Below, piece by piece: positions 14,998 through 24,111 of a DNA stretch of 64,000 bases. Origin of the DNA: Marinobacterium ramblicola (lineage in GTDB: Bacteria > Pseudomonadota > Gammaproteobacteria > Pseudomonadales > Balneatricaceae); assembly GCF_019084545.1 (NCBI RefSeq), contig NZ_JAHREP010000001.1:254236-318235 (forward strand). The letters are read 5' to 3'. The number at the start of each line of letters is the position of its first letter. The stretch's first letter is position 1. A program made the translations under genes and the position numbers. The notes below the pieces were generated by a model. The model searched no databases. It had not been told where the DNA came from and saw only the letters and a program-made list of their open reading frames with translations.

Positions 14998-15996
14998 ATG
15001 ATCACAGCAGCCGAACCGCTACCCGATACTGTCGACGGCGAACACGCGCTGGTGCTGTTTACCCAGATGCTGCGGGTACGTCGGTTCGAGGAGAAAAGCG
15101 CCGAGATGTACAGCAAGGGCAACATCCGTGGCTTTCTGCACCTGTATATCGGCGAAGAGGCGGTCGGTACCGGTATCATGCAATCCGTGGCGCCGCAGGA
15201 TGCGGTAGTGGCCACCTACCGCGAGCATGGCCATGCCCTGCTGCGCGGTATCCCGATGAACGCGGTGATGGCGGAGATGTTCGGTAAACAGGAGGGGTGC
15301 AGTCGCGGTCGAGGTGGCTCGATGCACCTGTTCGACAAGGCGACGCGGTTCATTGGAGGTAACGCGATTGTCGGTGGTGGACTGCCGGTAGCGGTCGGGT
15401 ATGCGCTCGCCGCCAAGATGCGCGGAACCGATGCCGTCGCCTGGTGCATCTTCGGTGAGGGGGCAATGGCGGAGGGCGAGTTTCACGAATCCCTGAACCT
15501 GGCCGAACTGTGGCAGTTGCCGGTGGTGTTCTGCTGCGAGAACAACTTCTACGCCATGGGCACGGCGCTGGATCGCTCGGAGTCGGAAACCAGGCTGGTG
15601 GAGAAGGCGCGCAGCTACAGGTTGGATGCTGAAGTGGTCGACGGCATGGACGTGCTGGCTACCGAAGCGGCGGCACGCCGGGCGGCGGACAGCGCCCGAT
15701 CCGGCAACGGCCCCTACTTCATTGAGTTCCAAACCTACCGCTTCAAGGCACACTCCATGTTCGACGCCGAACGTTACCGCAGCAAGGAGGAGGTGCACGA
15801 GCATGAACTGCATGGCCCACTGCGCACCTTCGCCGCCCGTTTGAGTGCATCCGGTCTGCTCGATGACGACAAGCGCGCCACGCTGGAGGCGGAGATCGCC
15901 GCCGAGATCGAGGCAGCGGTCGCCTTTGCTGAGGCCGGAACCCCGGAGCCGGTCGATGATCTGACCCGCTTCGTCTATTCGGAGGTGCAGCCATGA
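14998..15996 (+). CDS. 2-oxoacid dehydrogenase E1 component, alpha subunit (pyruvate/acetoin type)
   Basis: A 332-residue thiamine-diphosphate-dependent subunit. The TPP/Mg motif runs from GEGAMAEG (about 153) to the NN pair about 28 residues later (ENNFYAMG). [14 protein letters not shown] holds the phosphorylation-loop-like histidine segment. The ATG at 14998 has GGAGA nine bases upstream; an in-frame upstream ATG at 14920 lies inside the ligase gene and has no good SD. With the next gene it forms the heterotetrameric E1 that decarboxylates pyruvate, acetoin or a related 2-oxoacid; the substrate is not decided by sequence. Confidence 0.92.
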   Translation: MITAAEPLPDTVDGEHALVLFTQMLRVRRFEEKSAEMYSKGNIRGFLHLYIGEEAVGTGIMQSVAPQDAVVATYREHGHALLRGIPMNAVMAEMFGKQEGCSRGRGGSMHLFDKATRFIGGNAIVGGGLPVAVGYALAAKMRGTDAVAWCIFGEGAMAEGEFHESLNLAELWQLPVVFCCENNFYAMGTALDRSESETRLVEKARSYRLDAEVVDGMDVLATEAAARRAADSARSGNGPYFIEFQTYRFKAHSMFDAERYRSKEEVHEHELHGPLRTFAARLSASGLLDDDKRATLEAEIAAEIEAAVAFAEAGTPEPVDDLTRFVYSEVQP

Positions 15997-17000
15997 ACAG
16001 CAGCGAGCCGACGGCCATGCGCGAGATCACCTACCGCGAAGCGGCACGGGAAGCGCTGCACGAAGCGTTGACTAACGACGAACGTGTGTTTTTGATGGGG
16101 GAGGACGTGGGACGTTATGGCGGATCCTACGCGGTGAGTCTCGGCTTTCTCGAGGAGTTCGGGCCAGAGAGGATCCGCGATACGCCGCTGTCCGAATCCG
16201 CTTTCGTCGGTGCCGGTATCGGTGCGGCCATCGGGGGCATGCGCCCAATCGTCGAGGTGATGACGGTCAATTTCAGCTTGCTGGCGGCGGATCAGATCAT
16301 CAACACCGCCGCCACCTATCTGCATATGTCCGGCGGCCAGATCAACGTACCGCTGGTGATCCGCATGGCGACCGGCGGTGGATTGCAACTGGCGGCGCAA
16401 CACTCGCACAGCCTGGAGAACCTCTACGCCCACATTCCCGGGTTGAAGGTGCTCACCCCGGCGACCGTGGAGGATGTTCGCGGCATGCTCGCCACCGCAT
16501 TGGCCGACCCGGATCCGGTGCTGATCTTCGAGCATATCCTGCTCTACAACCGCAAGGGTCTGCTTGCTGAACAGGCCGGTGCCGTCGATATCGACCGTGC
16601 ACGCGTGCGTCGCGAGGGTACGCATGTGAGCCTGATTACCTACGGCGGTTCTCTGTGGAAGTGCATGGAGGCTGCCGAGCTGTTGGCGCAGCAGGGGATC
16701 GAGGCCGAGGTGCTGGACCTGCGCATTCTGCGCCCCCTGGATGATGAAAGCATCATAGCGACGGTGAGCAAGACACATCGGGCGGTAATCGTCGACGAAG
16801 GCTGGCGCAGCGGCGGTATCTCGGCGGAGATCACCGCGCGGATCCATGAACAGGCGTTCTACGAGCTGGATCTGCCGGTACAACGCGTCTGCGCGGTGGA
16901 GGTGCCGATCCCCTATGCCAAACATCTGGAGGACGCCGCCTTGCCCCAGGTGGAGGAGATAGTCGCCGCAGCGAAAAAAGTGGTGAATGGCCATGACTGA
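15993..17000 (+). CDS. 2-oxoacid dehydrogenase E1 component, beta subunit
   Basis: A 335-residue transketolase-like partner of the E1-alpha subunit, with GEDVGRYGG near the N-terminus, [35 protein letters not shown] and a C-terminal domain with VDEGWRSGG. It overlaps the E1-alpha stop by four bases (ATGA), so translation is coupled, as expected for a 1:1 complex. A second in-frame ATG at 16017 could be the actual start. Confidence 0.93.
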   Translation: MNSSEPTAMREITYREAAREALHEALTNDERVFLMGEDVGRYGGSYAVSLGFLEEFGPERIRDTPLSESAFVGAGIGAAIGGMRPIVEVMTVNFSLLAADQIINTAATYLHMSGGQINVPLVIRMATGGGLQLAAQHSHSLENLYAHIPGLKVLTPATVEDVRGMLATALADPDPVLIFEHILLYNRKGLLAEQAGAVDIDRARVRREGTHVSLITYGGSLWKCMEAAELLAQQGIEAEVLDLRILRPLDDESIIATVSKTHRAVIVDEGWRSGGISAEITARIHEQAFYELDLPVQRVCAVEVPIPYAKHLEDAALPQVEEIVAAAKKVVNGHD

Positions 17001-18168
17001 TTTCACCATGCCTGCGTTGGGTGCCGATATGGAGGAGGGCACGCTGGTCGAGTGGATGGTCAAGCCCGGCGACAAGGTGAAGAGCGGCGATGTGGTGGCC
17101 GTGATCGAAACGGTCAAGGGCGCGATCGAAACCGAGATCTTCGAAGAGGGCACCGTCGGTGAACTGCGGGTGAAGGTTGGCGAGACCGTGCCCGTGGGCA
17201 CCGTGCTGGCGACGATCATCGGAACTAGCGCGGAAAAAGCGCCTGTTGAGCCGGCTTCCAAGGCAACCGAGGCGGCACCGGAGTCGGCTGCTGAAACCGA
17301 ATATTTACCCGCTGCACCGGCGCCTGTCGAGGGCGTGGTTCGTGCATCCCCGGCCGCACGCAAGCTGGCTGGCGATCTGGGGCTGGCGTTGGCAGGTATC
17401 ACCGGCAGTGGTCCGGGCGGTGCGGTTACGCTGGCCGATGTGCAGGCGCAGGCACCAACCATCTCGCCGCAGACGGCAAAACCCGGCACCAAGCGTGGGT
17501 TCGATCCGGACGCCATGCGGCGAGGCATCGCAGCGGCGATGGCGAAATCGAAGCGGGAGATTCCGCACTATTACCTTTCCACCCGGATCGACATGACACG
17601 CGCGCAGCAGTGGCTTGCCGAGGAGAACGCCAGGCGCCGGATTGGGGACCGATTGTTGCCATTGGTGTTGCCGCTGAAAGCGATGGCGCTGGCGCTGCAC
17701 CAGGTACCGGAACTGAACGGCTTCTACATCGACGACACATTCACGCAGAGCGAGAAGGTCCATGTAGGCGTCGCGATTGCGCTGCGTGGCGGTGGTCTGG
17801 TGGCACCTGCGCTACACGATGTGGCGCGGAAAACGCTGGACGAGCTTATGCACGACCTCAACGACCTGATCACCCGCGCCCGCACCGGCATGCTGCGCAG
17901 TTCGGAGATGACGGATCCGACCATCACCCTGAGCAATATGGGTGAGACCGGTGTGGAGGATATCTTCGGCATCATATATCCGCCGCAGGTGGCGCTTGTC
18001 GGATTGGGCAAAGTGCTCGACCGGCCCTGGGTCGAAGGCGGCAGAATCGAGCCCAGGCCGATCATGCAGGTGTCCCTGTCTGCCGATCATCGGGTCAGCG
18101 ATGGCCATCGTGGCGGCATCTTTCTGAATGCCTTTGACAAACTGATGCAGAAACCGGAGGCGCTGTGA
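16987..18168 (+). CDS. 2-oxoacid dehydrogenase E2 component (lipoyl acyltransferase)
   Basis: A 393-residue core of the complex. The N-terminal lipoyl domain has the modified lysine in ETVKGA (Lys44). An Ala/Pro/Glu linker follows (about 80-115), then a peripheral-subunit-binding domain ([13 protein letters not shown], about 119). The catalytic domain has ADHRVSDG near 366 with the acid-base histidine. It overlaps the E1-beta gene by 14 bases. No dihydrolipoamide dehydrogenase (E3) is encoded in the window, so E3 must be shared from elsewhere. Confidence 0.94.
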   Translation: MAMTDFTMPALGADMEEGTLVEWMVKPGDKVKSGDVVAVIETVKGAIETEIFEEGTVGELRVKVGETVPVGTVLATIIGTSAEKAPVEPASKATEAAPESAAETEYLPAAPAPVEGVVRASPAARKLAGDLGLALAGITGSGPGGAVTLADVQAQAPTISPQTAKPGTKRGFDPDAMRRGIAAAMAKSKREIPHYYLSTRIDMTRAQQWLAEENARRRIGDRLLPLVLPLKAMALALHQVPELNGFYIDDTFTQSEKVHVGVAIALRGGGLVAPALHDVARKTLDELMHDLNDLITRARTGMLRSSEMTDPTITLSNMGETGVEDIFGIIYPPQVALVGLGKVLDRPWVEGGRIEPRPIMQVSLSADHRVSDGHRGGIFLNAFDKLMQKPEAL

Positions 18169-18422
18169 ACGACGCGAGCAAAAATCCCACCGTTGTCCGC
18201 GAGATACTGAAACGTGAGCTCTCCAACATTGCGCCCGAAACCGACCTCGATGCGCTGGAGTCGTCGGCGGATCTGCGTGAGGAGCTGGATCTCGACTCCT
18301 TCGACTTTGTGCGCTTCATCACCGCTGTATGTGCGGCGCTGGATATGGATGTGCCGGAGCAGGATTACATGCAGTTCTCCACGCTGGCGCAGGCGGAGCA
18401 GTATCTGATCGGCCGGGCCTGA
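18165..18422 (+). CDS. Acyl carrier protein attached to the dehydrogenase operon
   Basis: An 85-residue carrier protein with the phosphopantetheine serine in LDLDSFDFV (Ser45; the common motif is DSL). It starts at GTG and overlaps the E2 stop by four bases, so it is translationally coupled to E2. A stand-alone carrier at the end of a 2-oxoacid dehydrogenase operon is unusual: it may accept the acyl group from E2 or the ligase, or carry a lipoyl precursor. That function is inference; the carrier identity itself is clear. Confidence 0.88.
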   Translation: MNDASKNPTVVREILKRELSNIAPETDLDALESSADLREELDLDSFDFVRFITAVCAALDMDVPEQDYMQFSTLAQAEQYLIGRA

Positions 18423-18442
18423 GCCCGCGAATTGTCATCCAT

Positions 18443-18488
18443 ACAATCGATTGTTGTGCTGACAAAAATGTCGAGGTCTCGCCTCGAC
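18443..18488 (+). terminator. Palindrome and hairpin after the dehydrogenase operon
   Basis: A perfect 12-bp palindrome (ACAATCGATTGT, 18443-18454) is followed by a 7-bp hairpin (GTCGAGG/CCTCGAC, 18470-18488, 5-base loop). There is no T-run. These may end the operon weakly or control the next gene. Confidence 0.4.
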
Positions 18489-18579
18489 CCTGCCGTATCC
18501 CGCTTGTAAGCTCAAACCATAGGACATGACGCGAAGGCATGACGCGCCGAACCACGGGCGGACAGGGCGGGAGGCAGGA

Positions 18580-18972
18580 ATGCGCAAGACGGAAAAGCTT
18601 TACTATCAGGACCCTTACCGGATCTCGACAACGGCGACGGTCGTCAGGATCGATGACGACGCGCTGGCGCTGGACAGAACGATTGCCTACCCCGAAGGGG
18701 GTGGACAGGAGGCCGAGATCCGCCGTATCGGCGATATCGCCAACCGTTATATAGAGGCGGACCATCCGATCCGCCTCTATGCCAGCGAACAGCACCCGGA
18801 TGCGCGCTATTGGGAGTGTGCTGGCCAAGTGATGCCCTGTGGCGGCACCCATATCGAGCGTACCGGCCCTATCGGCCACCTGACGATCAAGCGCAAGAAT
18901 ATCGGCAAGGGCAAAGAGCGGGTGATCTGCATGCTGCCGGAGCTGGAGTACTCCGTCGCGCAGTATCGATAA
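18580..18972 (+). CDS. Shortened alanyl-tRNA editing (AlaX-like) protein
   Basis: A 130-residue protein related to the AlaX / AlaRS editing domain. It starts like AlaX (LDRTIAYPEGGGQ, about 31-43), then jumps straight to the second-additional-domain signature (IANRYIEADHPI, then CGGTH at 87-91). The intervening stretch, which in family members carries the HxxxH zinc pair, is missing. The CxxxH half of the zinc site (Cys87, His91) and an extra Cys80 remain. ATG at 18580 has GGAGG close upstream. It may be a catalytically altered deacylase or a zinc-binding relic; there is no frameshift in the gene as read. Confidence 0.75.
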   Translation: MRKTEKLYYQDPYRISTTATVVRIDDDALALDRTIAYPEGGGQEAEIRRIGDIANRYIEADHPIRLYASEQHPDARYWECAGQVMPCGGTHIERTGPIGHLTIKRKNIGKGKERVICMLPELEYSVAQYR

Positions 18973-18979
18973 CAAGCCG

Positions 18980-20008
18980 TCAGATCAGTAGCACCGCCAA
19001 CCCCAATGCATAGAGCAGCAGCACGGCCAGACTCTCGAATCCGATCCGGGCAAAGCCCCGCTCCTCGCGCCGGATCAATCCCATCATCAGAAAGGCTGAC
19101 ATCAGTAGCGTCAGAAGGGTCCAGGCCAGGGTCGTATCGGACATGACGTGATAGATGGAACCGTCACGGTAGGCGATATCGGAGGCGGCGGTAAAGAGCG
19201 TATCGAAGGCATTGCCGCCGATGATACCGCCCACCGCCAGCGTCAATGCGCCCCTTCTCACAGCGGCCAGGCAGGTTACCAGTTCAGGTAGCGAGGTGCT
19301 GGTGGCGGTCAGCAGTACGCCGATCAGCGTTTCGCCCAACCCGGTCTGCTCGGCAAGCGCAGAAGCGGCATGCTCCAACAGCCAGCCCGACAAGCCCAGT
19401 AGCAGCATCAAGACCAGAAAGTTCACCAGCAACAGCGGCAGGGAGAGCCGGGTGTTGCTGCTCTCCGGTATGTCCGGGCGGGTCGAGCGGGTCTTGGCTG
19501 CCCGCCATAGCGGTGTGTCGCGCACCCGTTTGACCAAACCAAGGCCGTAGAGGTACAGGAGGATCAGACAGAAGGTGAGCGGGTGGATCTCCCACAGCGT
19601 AAAATCAGGCAGAAGTGGCGCGAGTGCGATCAGTGCCAGCAGCGCAATCAATAGTGCGGTCTGCATCATGTTTTCCGCCGAGGCGGCGGCATGTTCCAGG
19701 TTGGCACGTCGATAGGTGATATCGGCAATTGCCAGGAATACGGTCTGCACAGCGATCCCGCCCAGCGCATTGCTGACAGCGAGTTCGGGATGACCATTCC
19801 AGGCCGCGGTCACCGACAGCACCGAGCCGGACAGCGAGGTGGCGGCCCCCATCAGCACGCCGCCCGCCAACGCCTCGCCGATTCGGATCCTGTCCGCCAG
19901 TTGGTCGACGATGCGGGTGATACGGGTGCCTGTGACCAGTATCGCCAGAGCACAGCCGGTGAACAGAGTCAGATTGAACCAGAGCGATCCCGTATCGATA
20001 ACAGGCAA
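18980..20008 (-). CDS. Sodium/calcium exchanger (CaCA) family antiporter
   Basis: A 342-residue polytopic membrane protein of the cation:Ca2+ antiporter superfamily. The two inverted alpha repeats are visible: MGAATSLSGSVLSVTAAW with SNALGG in the N-half, and ATSTSLPELVTCLAAVRRG with GGIIGGNAFDTL in the C-half. The N-half repeat has Ser-Leu-Ser where classical members have an acidic residue (PE), so ion selectivity or asymmetry may differ. About ten hydrophobic segments. Transcribed divergently from the DUF2937 gene. Confidence 0.85.
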   Translation of the reverse strand: MPVIDTGSLWFNLTLFTGCALAILVTGTRITRIVDQLADRIRIGEALAGGVLMGAATSLSGSVLSVTAAWNGHPELAVSNALGGIAVQTVFLAIADITYRRANLEHAAASAENMMQTALLIALLALIALAPLLPDFTLWEIHPLTFCLILLYLYGLGLVKRVRDTPLWRAAKTRSTRPDIPESSNTRLSLPLLLVNFLVLMLLLGLSGWLLEHAASALAEQTGLGETLIGVLLTATSTSLPELVTCLAAVRRGALTLAVGGIIGGNAFDTLFTAASDIAYRDGSIYHVMSDTTLAWTLLTLLMSAFLMMGLIRREERGFARIGFESLAVLLLYALGLAVLLI

Positions 20009-20174
20009 GCCGTGCCTCCCCCAATGATGTCAGATCCGGTTCAATCAAGTGTAGTCGCGACACAAACGTCCGTGCGCGGGCGGGGCGGAACCGGGACCTC
20101 CGGTTGTCGTCAAACGCTTGAAGTTGCATGCTGAGGGTTCATGCAGTGAACGGGTTGCCGGTGAGGTGAGTGCG

Positions 20175-20714
20175 GTGAGAAGAGTGGCTGAGTATTTACG
20201 TCTGGTGACTTTTGTGGCCGGCGTGCTGGTGGGGATCCAGTTGCCCGGCTTCGTCGACCAGTACGGCAAGGCGCTGCAGGCGCATCAGCGCGAGTCGGCC
20301 GCGAGCCTTAGGGAGTTTCAGGACGATGCGGAGCGCTATTTTGGCGGCAGTCTGGAGAGGCTGGCCGAGTATTACCGCAGCAGCCCCGATGAGGTGTTCA
20401 ACGCAGGCGGGCTCAGTATCGGTGCCCTAGCGCAGCGCAACGAGGCGCTGACCCGCGCCGTGAGTCGTTTCTACCGATCCCCGTTCAGCCCCTATGTTCA
20501 GACCCTGCTCGAACCGGTCGACGAGATCAGGCGGGATGTGATCGAACGCTACACCTACACGGTCGTGCTCAACGGCTGGGCGATCGGTTTTGGCCTGCTG
20601 AGCGGCTTTGTTTGTGCGCTGGTGCTCGAGTTGCTGTGGGGTGGAACCGCGCATCTGACACGGCGCTGTTATCACCTCGCCAAAGGCTCGAATCGACCGG
20701 GCCGTCCTACCTAG
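20175..20714 (+). CDS. DUF2937 family membrane protein
   Basis: About 180 residues with a transmembrane segment at each end. The N-terminal one is followed by LPGFVDQYG, the C-terminal one contains AIGFGLLSGFVCALVLELL, and a long amphipathic periplasmic part with helical heptads lies between. The pattern matches DUF2937, of unknown function. Several in-frame GTGs are possible (20166, 20175, 20184); 20175 is chosen because AGG lies eight bases upstream, but a TTG at 20118 would also be open. Confidence 0.75.
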   Translation: MRRVAEYLRLVTFVAGVLVGIQLPGFVDQYGKALQAHQRESAASLREFQDDAERYFGGSLERLAEYYRSSPDEVFNAGGLSIGALAQRNEALTRAVSRFYRSPFSPYVQTLLEPVDEIRRDVIERYTYTVVLNGWAIGFGLLSGFVCALVLELLWGGTAHLTRRCYHLAKGSNRPGRPT

Positions 20715-22172
20715 TTATACCGAGCAACCCACCTCTTCCGTCTGCTCACTGACCCGGTTCCGGCCGTCGTTCTTGGCGGTCAGCAGGGCGTGGTCGGCGC
20801 GCTGGATCAACTCCTCCTGGGTATCCTGTTGCCCGAGCTCGGCGACGCCGAGGCTCAGTGAAACGCCGATCAACTGATCCTTTAGCTGCAACTGATGGGA
20901 CTCAACCGCCCGGCGCAGCTTTTCCGCGAAGCGACGGGCCTGTGCCTGATCGCTGTTGGGCAGGATAAACAGGAATTCATCGCCGCCCCAGCGGCAGATC
21001 AGATCCGAGGTGCGGGTGATCGAGGTGAAGAGCCGAGCTATAGAGCGGATCAGCAGGTCGCCGGTGGGGTGGCCGTAGGTGTCGTTCACCTGCTTGAACC
21101 CGTCCAGATCGGCGATGACGCAACTCAAGGGTTCCTGGTTGCGGCGCGCCCGGGCGATCTGCTGCGGCAGCATCCGGTCGAGCATCTGGCGATTGGCCAG
21201 CCCCGTCAACTTGTCAGTGTGTGCCAGGGTTTCCAGGCGCCGCTGGAACCGACTGATCGTAACCCAGGCCAGCGACAGCACCACCAAGGTGATTACGGCT
21301 GCACCGGCTAGGTTCAGCAGCAGTGTATGGAATATCTTCTCATTCGTTGGACTATTGGTCTGTTCCACGATCAGGTACCAGTTGAACTCGGGGACCAGGC
21401 GGCTGTTGACATACACCGTCTCGCCGTCGCGCTCGAAATTGAACGCAGTGCTCGGCGACGTGAGGATGCGTGTGGCGTATAGCCCCAGGTTCGGGCTGTT
21501 GCGAATCTGCTCAGCGCCAGTGTAGGCATCACTGTGCATGGTGACGGTACCGAAACGGTTGACGAAGTATATCTCCCGGTTGAACCGGAGCTGGTAGTCG
21601 TCGATCAACTGTTTGACCATCGAGGTGGAGAGGCCGACGCCGGTGGCACCGATGAAGTTGCCGCTGTAGTCGTACACCTTGTAGTTGATGAACACGGTGA
21701 GGCGGCTGGGGTCGGCGGTGTCGCGATCGATATTGATCTCGTACGGTTCGACACTGTGCTTGAAATTGAAATACCAGGCATCCTGCGGATCGTGTTTGTT
21801 GACCTCCTTGATTGCGCCCTTGGGGTGGTAGTAAAGGCGAGTTCTGTCGGAGACGAAGAAGCTGGTCTCGGTGTCGTAGCGCTGCTGTATCTCCTTCAGG
21901 TAGCGAGTGACGGGGGTGCTATCCTGCTCACCATCGAGCGCCCAGTCACGCAAAAAGGTGTCGTGCGCCATCAGCGAGGAGATAAATATCGGACGCAACA
22001 GGTCGCGCTGAATTTCCGAGTAGATGTTGTCGCCGGTCAGCGGCAATGTGCTCTCTTCGATCTCCTGTGCAAGGCTGTCGTGGGCAGCGAAATAGCTGAC
22101 CAGGCTAGTGCCGATAAAGGCGGTGAAGAGGATCAGCGCGAGGACGATCAGGATCTGGTATTTCTTGGTCAC
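20715..22172 (-). CDS. Cache-domain diguanylate cyclase
   Basis: A 485-residue membrane c-di-GMP synthase. A transmembrane helix (about 7-28) precedes a large periplasmic double-Cache sensor (about 40-285); a second helix (about 290-312) leads to a GGDEF domain. The active site RWGGDEF is intact, and the product-inhibition I-site RTSD sits five residues upstream. An extracellular ligand probably controls its activity. It ends an array of same-strand genes with the CopD-like gene 46 bases upstream. Confidence 0.94.
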   Translation of the reverse strand: MTKKYQILIVLALILFTAFIGTSLVSYFAAHDSLAQEIEESTLPLTGDNIYSEIQRDLLRPIFISSLMAHDTFLRDWALDGEQDSTPVTRYLKEIQQRYDTETSFFVSDRTRLYYHPKGAIKEVNKHDPQDAWYFNFKHSVEPYEINIDRDTADPSRLTVFINYKVYDYSGNFIGATGVGLSTSMVKQLIDDYQLRFNREIYFVNRFGTVTMHSDAYTGAEQIRNSPNLGLYATRILTSPSTAFNFERDGETVYVNSRLVPEFNWYLIVEQTNSPTNEKIFHTLLLNLAGAAVITLVVLSLAWVTISRFQRRLETLAHTDKLTGLANRQMLDRMLPQQIARARRNQEPLSCVIADLDGFKQVNDTYGHPTGDLLIRSIARLFTSITRTSDLICRWGGDEFLFILPNSDQAQARRFAEKLRRAVESHQLQLKDQLIGVSLSLGVAELGQQDTQEELIQRADHALLTAKNDGRNRVSEQTEEVGCSV

Positions 22173-22218
22173 AGGGAATTCTCTGGATTACGACACCGGT
22201 AATGATAGAAGAACGGCG

Positions 22219-22677
22219 TTAGCCATAGAGAAACCTGCCGCCTGCCGCATTGGCAACCGTCACCAGACCCAGTATCAGATTGATGCCGACGATCTGGCGG
22301 ATCTGGTTCAACGCCTTGCCGCCTGCGGGCCAGTCCTGCGCCGCCACCGCTTTTTTCAGGCGCTGAAACGGGGCGAAGTATAGATGCAGGAAGAGCAGAA
22401 TCATCAGGTAGCCGGTCCCGAGCATGATATGCACATGGAGACCCGCATATTTGAAGCCGCCCATCAGTGCAATCATCCAGTGGCCGGTGACGGGCAGGGT
22501 GATGATGGCAATCCACACCCAGAGGAAAAAGCGAGTGAACAGATTCGACCAGAGCGGAAGCCGCTGAGCCGGCTCAAGCAGAGACCCCGCTACGGGCCGC
22601 AGGCAGACATACGCCAGAAACATACCGCCGACCCAGATTACGGCCGCCAGCAAGTGCAGTGATAACGCGAAAGCCAT
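22219..22677 (-). CDS. CopD-like four-helix membrane protein
   Basis: A 152-residue protein with four transmembrane helices. Conserved histidines lie in helix 1 (LHLLAAVIWVGG), in helix 2 (TGHW), and in helix 3 (HVHIMLGTGYL). The pattern fits the CopD / YcnJ-like domain implicated in copper uptake or haem-type binding. The ATG at 22677 is preceded by GAAGGGA; the upstream TTG at 22695 lies on that SD and is rejected. No copper chaperone gene is adjacent, so the metal role is a family-level guess. Confidence 0.8.
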   Translation of the reverse strand: MAFALSLHLLAAVIWVGGMFLAYVCLRPVAGSLLEPAQRLPLWSNLFTRFFLWVWIAIITLPVTGHWMIALMGGFKYAGLHVHIMLGTGYLMILLFLHLYFAPFQRLKKAVAAQDWPAGGKALNQIRQIVGINLILGLVTVANAAGGRFLYG

Positions 22678-22754
22678 GGGAGTATCCCTTCTCAACCGAT
22701 TGACTACTGATTCTAGCAGTAACCGCCGGAGTGGCAGAACCGGTTCCCTGACGA

Positions 22755-23159
22755 TTACACCCTGCGTAGGTCTCGACTCTCATCGAAGGAGCTGCCTAGC
22801 TGGCGTCTGATCTCCTGCTCAATTTGCTGCTCTATCCGCTGACGCTCCTCATATGGTAGCGCCGCCAGCGTTTCCTCCGTCAGCCCCATATCCTTGAGCA
22901 TCAGGTAGCGAATCCTCTCCGCAGAACTCATGCTGAGCAATTTGATCAACTCCTCCCGCGCATCGATCGGCTCTTCAGAGGTGGCGGGTGAGTATTCTGA
23001 CCGTGAATGGTTATCCTGAGTCTGCTTTTGTCGATCGGGCTCTTTTCTTGCCGCTTCCTGTGCCAGTATCTCGGCAAAGACGCTGTTGGTCGGTGCCGTG
23101 CCGGATGATCCCCGGCCGGAAAGCGGCGAGGTATAAGGGGGCTTGGTTACCTTGAGCAT
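22755..23159 (-). CDS. Hypothetical protein, charged and largely disordered
   Basis: I do not recognise this 134-residue protein. The N-terminal 60 residues are rich in Ser, Thr, Gly and Gln; the C-terminal half is a charged helical region (ERIRYLMLKDMGLTEETLAAL). The ATG at 23159 is preceded by GGAGG, which favours it over the ATG at 23204. It has no signal peptide or membrane segment. Downstream on the same strand are the CopD-like gene and the Cache cyclase. Confidence 0.65.
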   Translation of the reverse strand: MLKVTKPPYTSPLSGRGSSGTAPTNSVFAEILAQEAARKEPDRQKQTQDNHSRSEYSPATSEEPIDAREELIKLLSMSSAERIRYLMLKDMGLTEETLAALPYEERQRIEQQIEQEIRRQLGSSFDESRDLRRV

Positions 23160-23427
23160 GCTGCCTACCTCCTCCATCAGGATTGATCGGAAAGTATTCA
23201 GCAAAAGGTGTGCCTGCGCCCCGTGGCAAATGGTTTCAACAACTTAAATATGATTCTTAAACCCGATGCGGCAAAAGTGTTCCCCGTAGGTATGAATACC
23301 CTTGCCGCCAGTACAGGGAACTGCACAGAGATTCCGCATCATCAGGAGCATTCTCCAGGACACGGGCATTAGCAGATGGGAAAACCCTCGGCTGACTCGA
23401 TAACCTAACGCTGTGGACGGGTCCGGA

Positions 23428-23745
23428 TCAGTGATTGGTCAACCAGTCTTCGGTGCCGCCCTCGTAGTCGTATATGCTTTTGAAACCCGCTTGCTCCAGC
23501 GCGTCGGCCGCTTTATTTGAGACCGGACAGTCGAAATTAGCGCAATAGACCACTATTTTACGATCTTTATCTCCAGCCACGCTTTCGACAGTATCGATGA
23601 AATCGCTATTTTCATAAGGAATATTGATTGAAGTCCGTATATGTTGCTTCTCGAAAGTTTCTCGAGGTAACACGTTTATCAAGACGAAATCGTCTCGATC
23701 TATATCGTTCATCTGTTCTAGCTCTTGTCGGGTAATAGATTGCAT
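23428..23745 (-). CDS. Single-domain rhodanese-like protein
   Basis: A 105-residue cytoplasmic rhodanese. The substrate loop is VVYCANFDCPVSNKAA: the catalytic cysteine is at about 69 and a second cysteine lies five residues later, a spacing that could form a disulfide. Such proteins move sulfane sulfur between thiols. The ATG follows GGAGAG six bases away. Transcription appears autonomous, with an operator-like palindrome immediately upstream (23769-23794). Confidence 0.88.
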   Translation of the reverse strand: MQSITRQELEQMNDIDRDDFVLINVLPRETFEKQHIRTSINIPYENSDFIDTVESVAGDKDRKIVVYCANFDCPVSNKAADALEQAGFKSIYDYEGGTEDWLTNH

Positions 23746-24111
23746 GCTTCTCTCCTAAATTGTATTGAACTATTGATATTAAAATATCGATAGTGCTCTC
23801 TGGATCAGAGGAATGCATCGGGCTGCTTAGGCTCGATGGGTTGAAGGGTATATCGGTTATCAGGTGTGGAGCGTAGATAAAAATATTAAGAAACGCTCTT
23901 TATTTAGAAATGCTCTATATTTATAACTCCTCAATTTTATGACCGCTTATGGAATACCTTAACGCAGATTTAACTCACATCCCATTAATCAAGCATACAA
24001 AAATTCAAGGTATATCGGTTGAACCGGTTGGTGTTAATTGCGAGCAGAACTATACTTATAAATTGATAATGTTTTTTAAGAAAAAATCAGCTATGCAGGA
24101 TGGTGATTTTG
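23746..24111. other. AT-rich divergent intergenic region
   Basis: The region is clearly richer in A and T than its neighbours and separates the rhodanese gene from a divergent membrane-anchored hypothetical gene. It holds the rhodanese operator-like palindrome and a two-copy 17-bp tandem repeat (23890-23906 and 23907-23923, two mismatches, GAAA-GCTCT core). An open frame at 23949-24146 overlaps the next gene and has no recognisable features. Confidence 0.5.
23769..23794 (-). promoter_or_regulatory. 26-bp operator-like palindrome before the rhodanese gene
   Basis: Twelve-base arms (ACTATTGATATT and AATATCGATAGT, one mismatch) around a two-base centre, 24 bases from the rhodanese start codon. 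AT-rich palindromes of this kind serve ArsR-type sulfide or persulfide sensors (BigR/SqrR family) and other dimeric repressors; no such regulator gene is next to it, so the cognate factor is unknown. Confidence 0.6.

Noticed and set aside
23770..23793. FNR box upstream of the rhodanese gene
   Set aside because: TTGAT is followed by an eight-base spacer and ATCGA, not the TTGAT-N4-ATCAA geometry.
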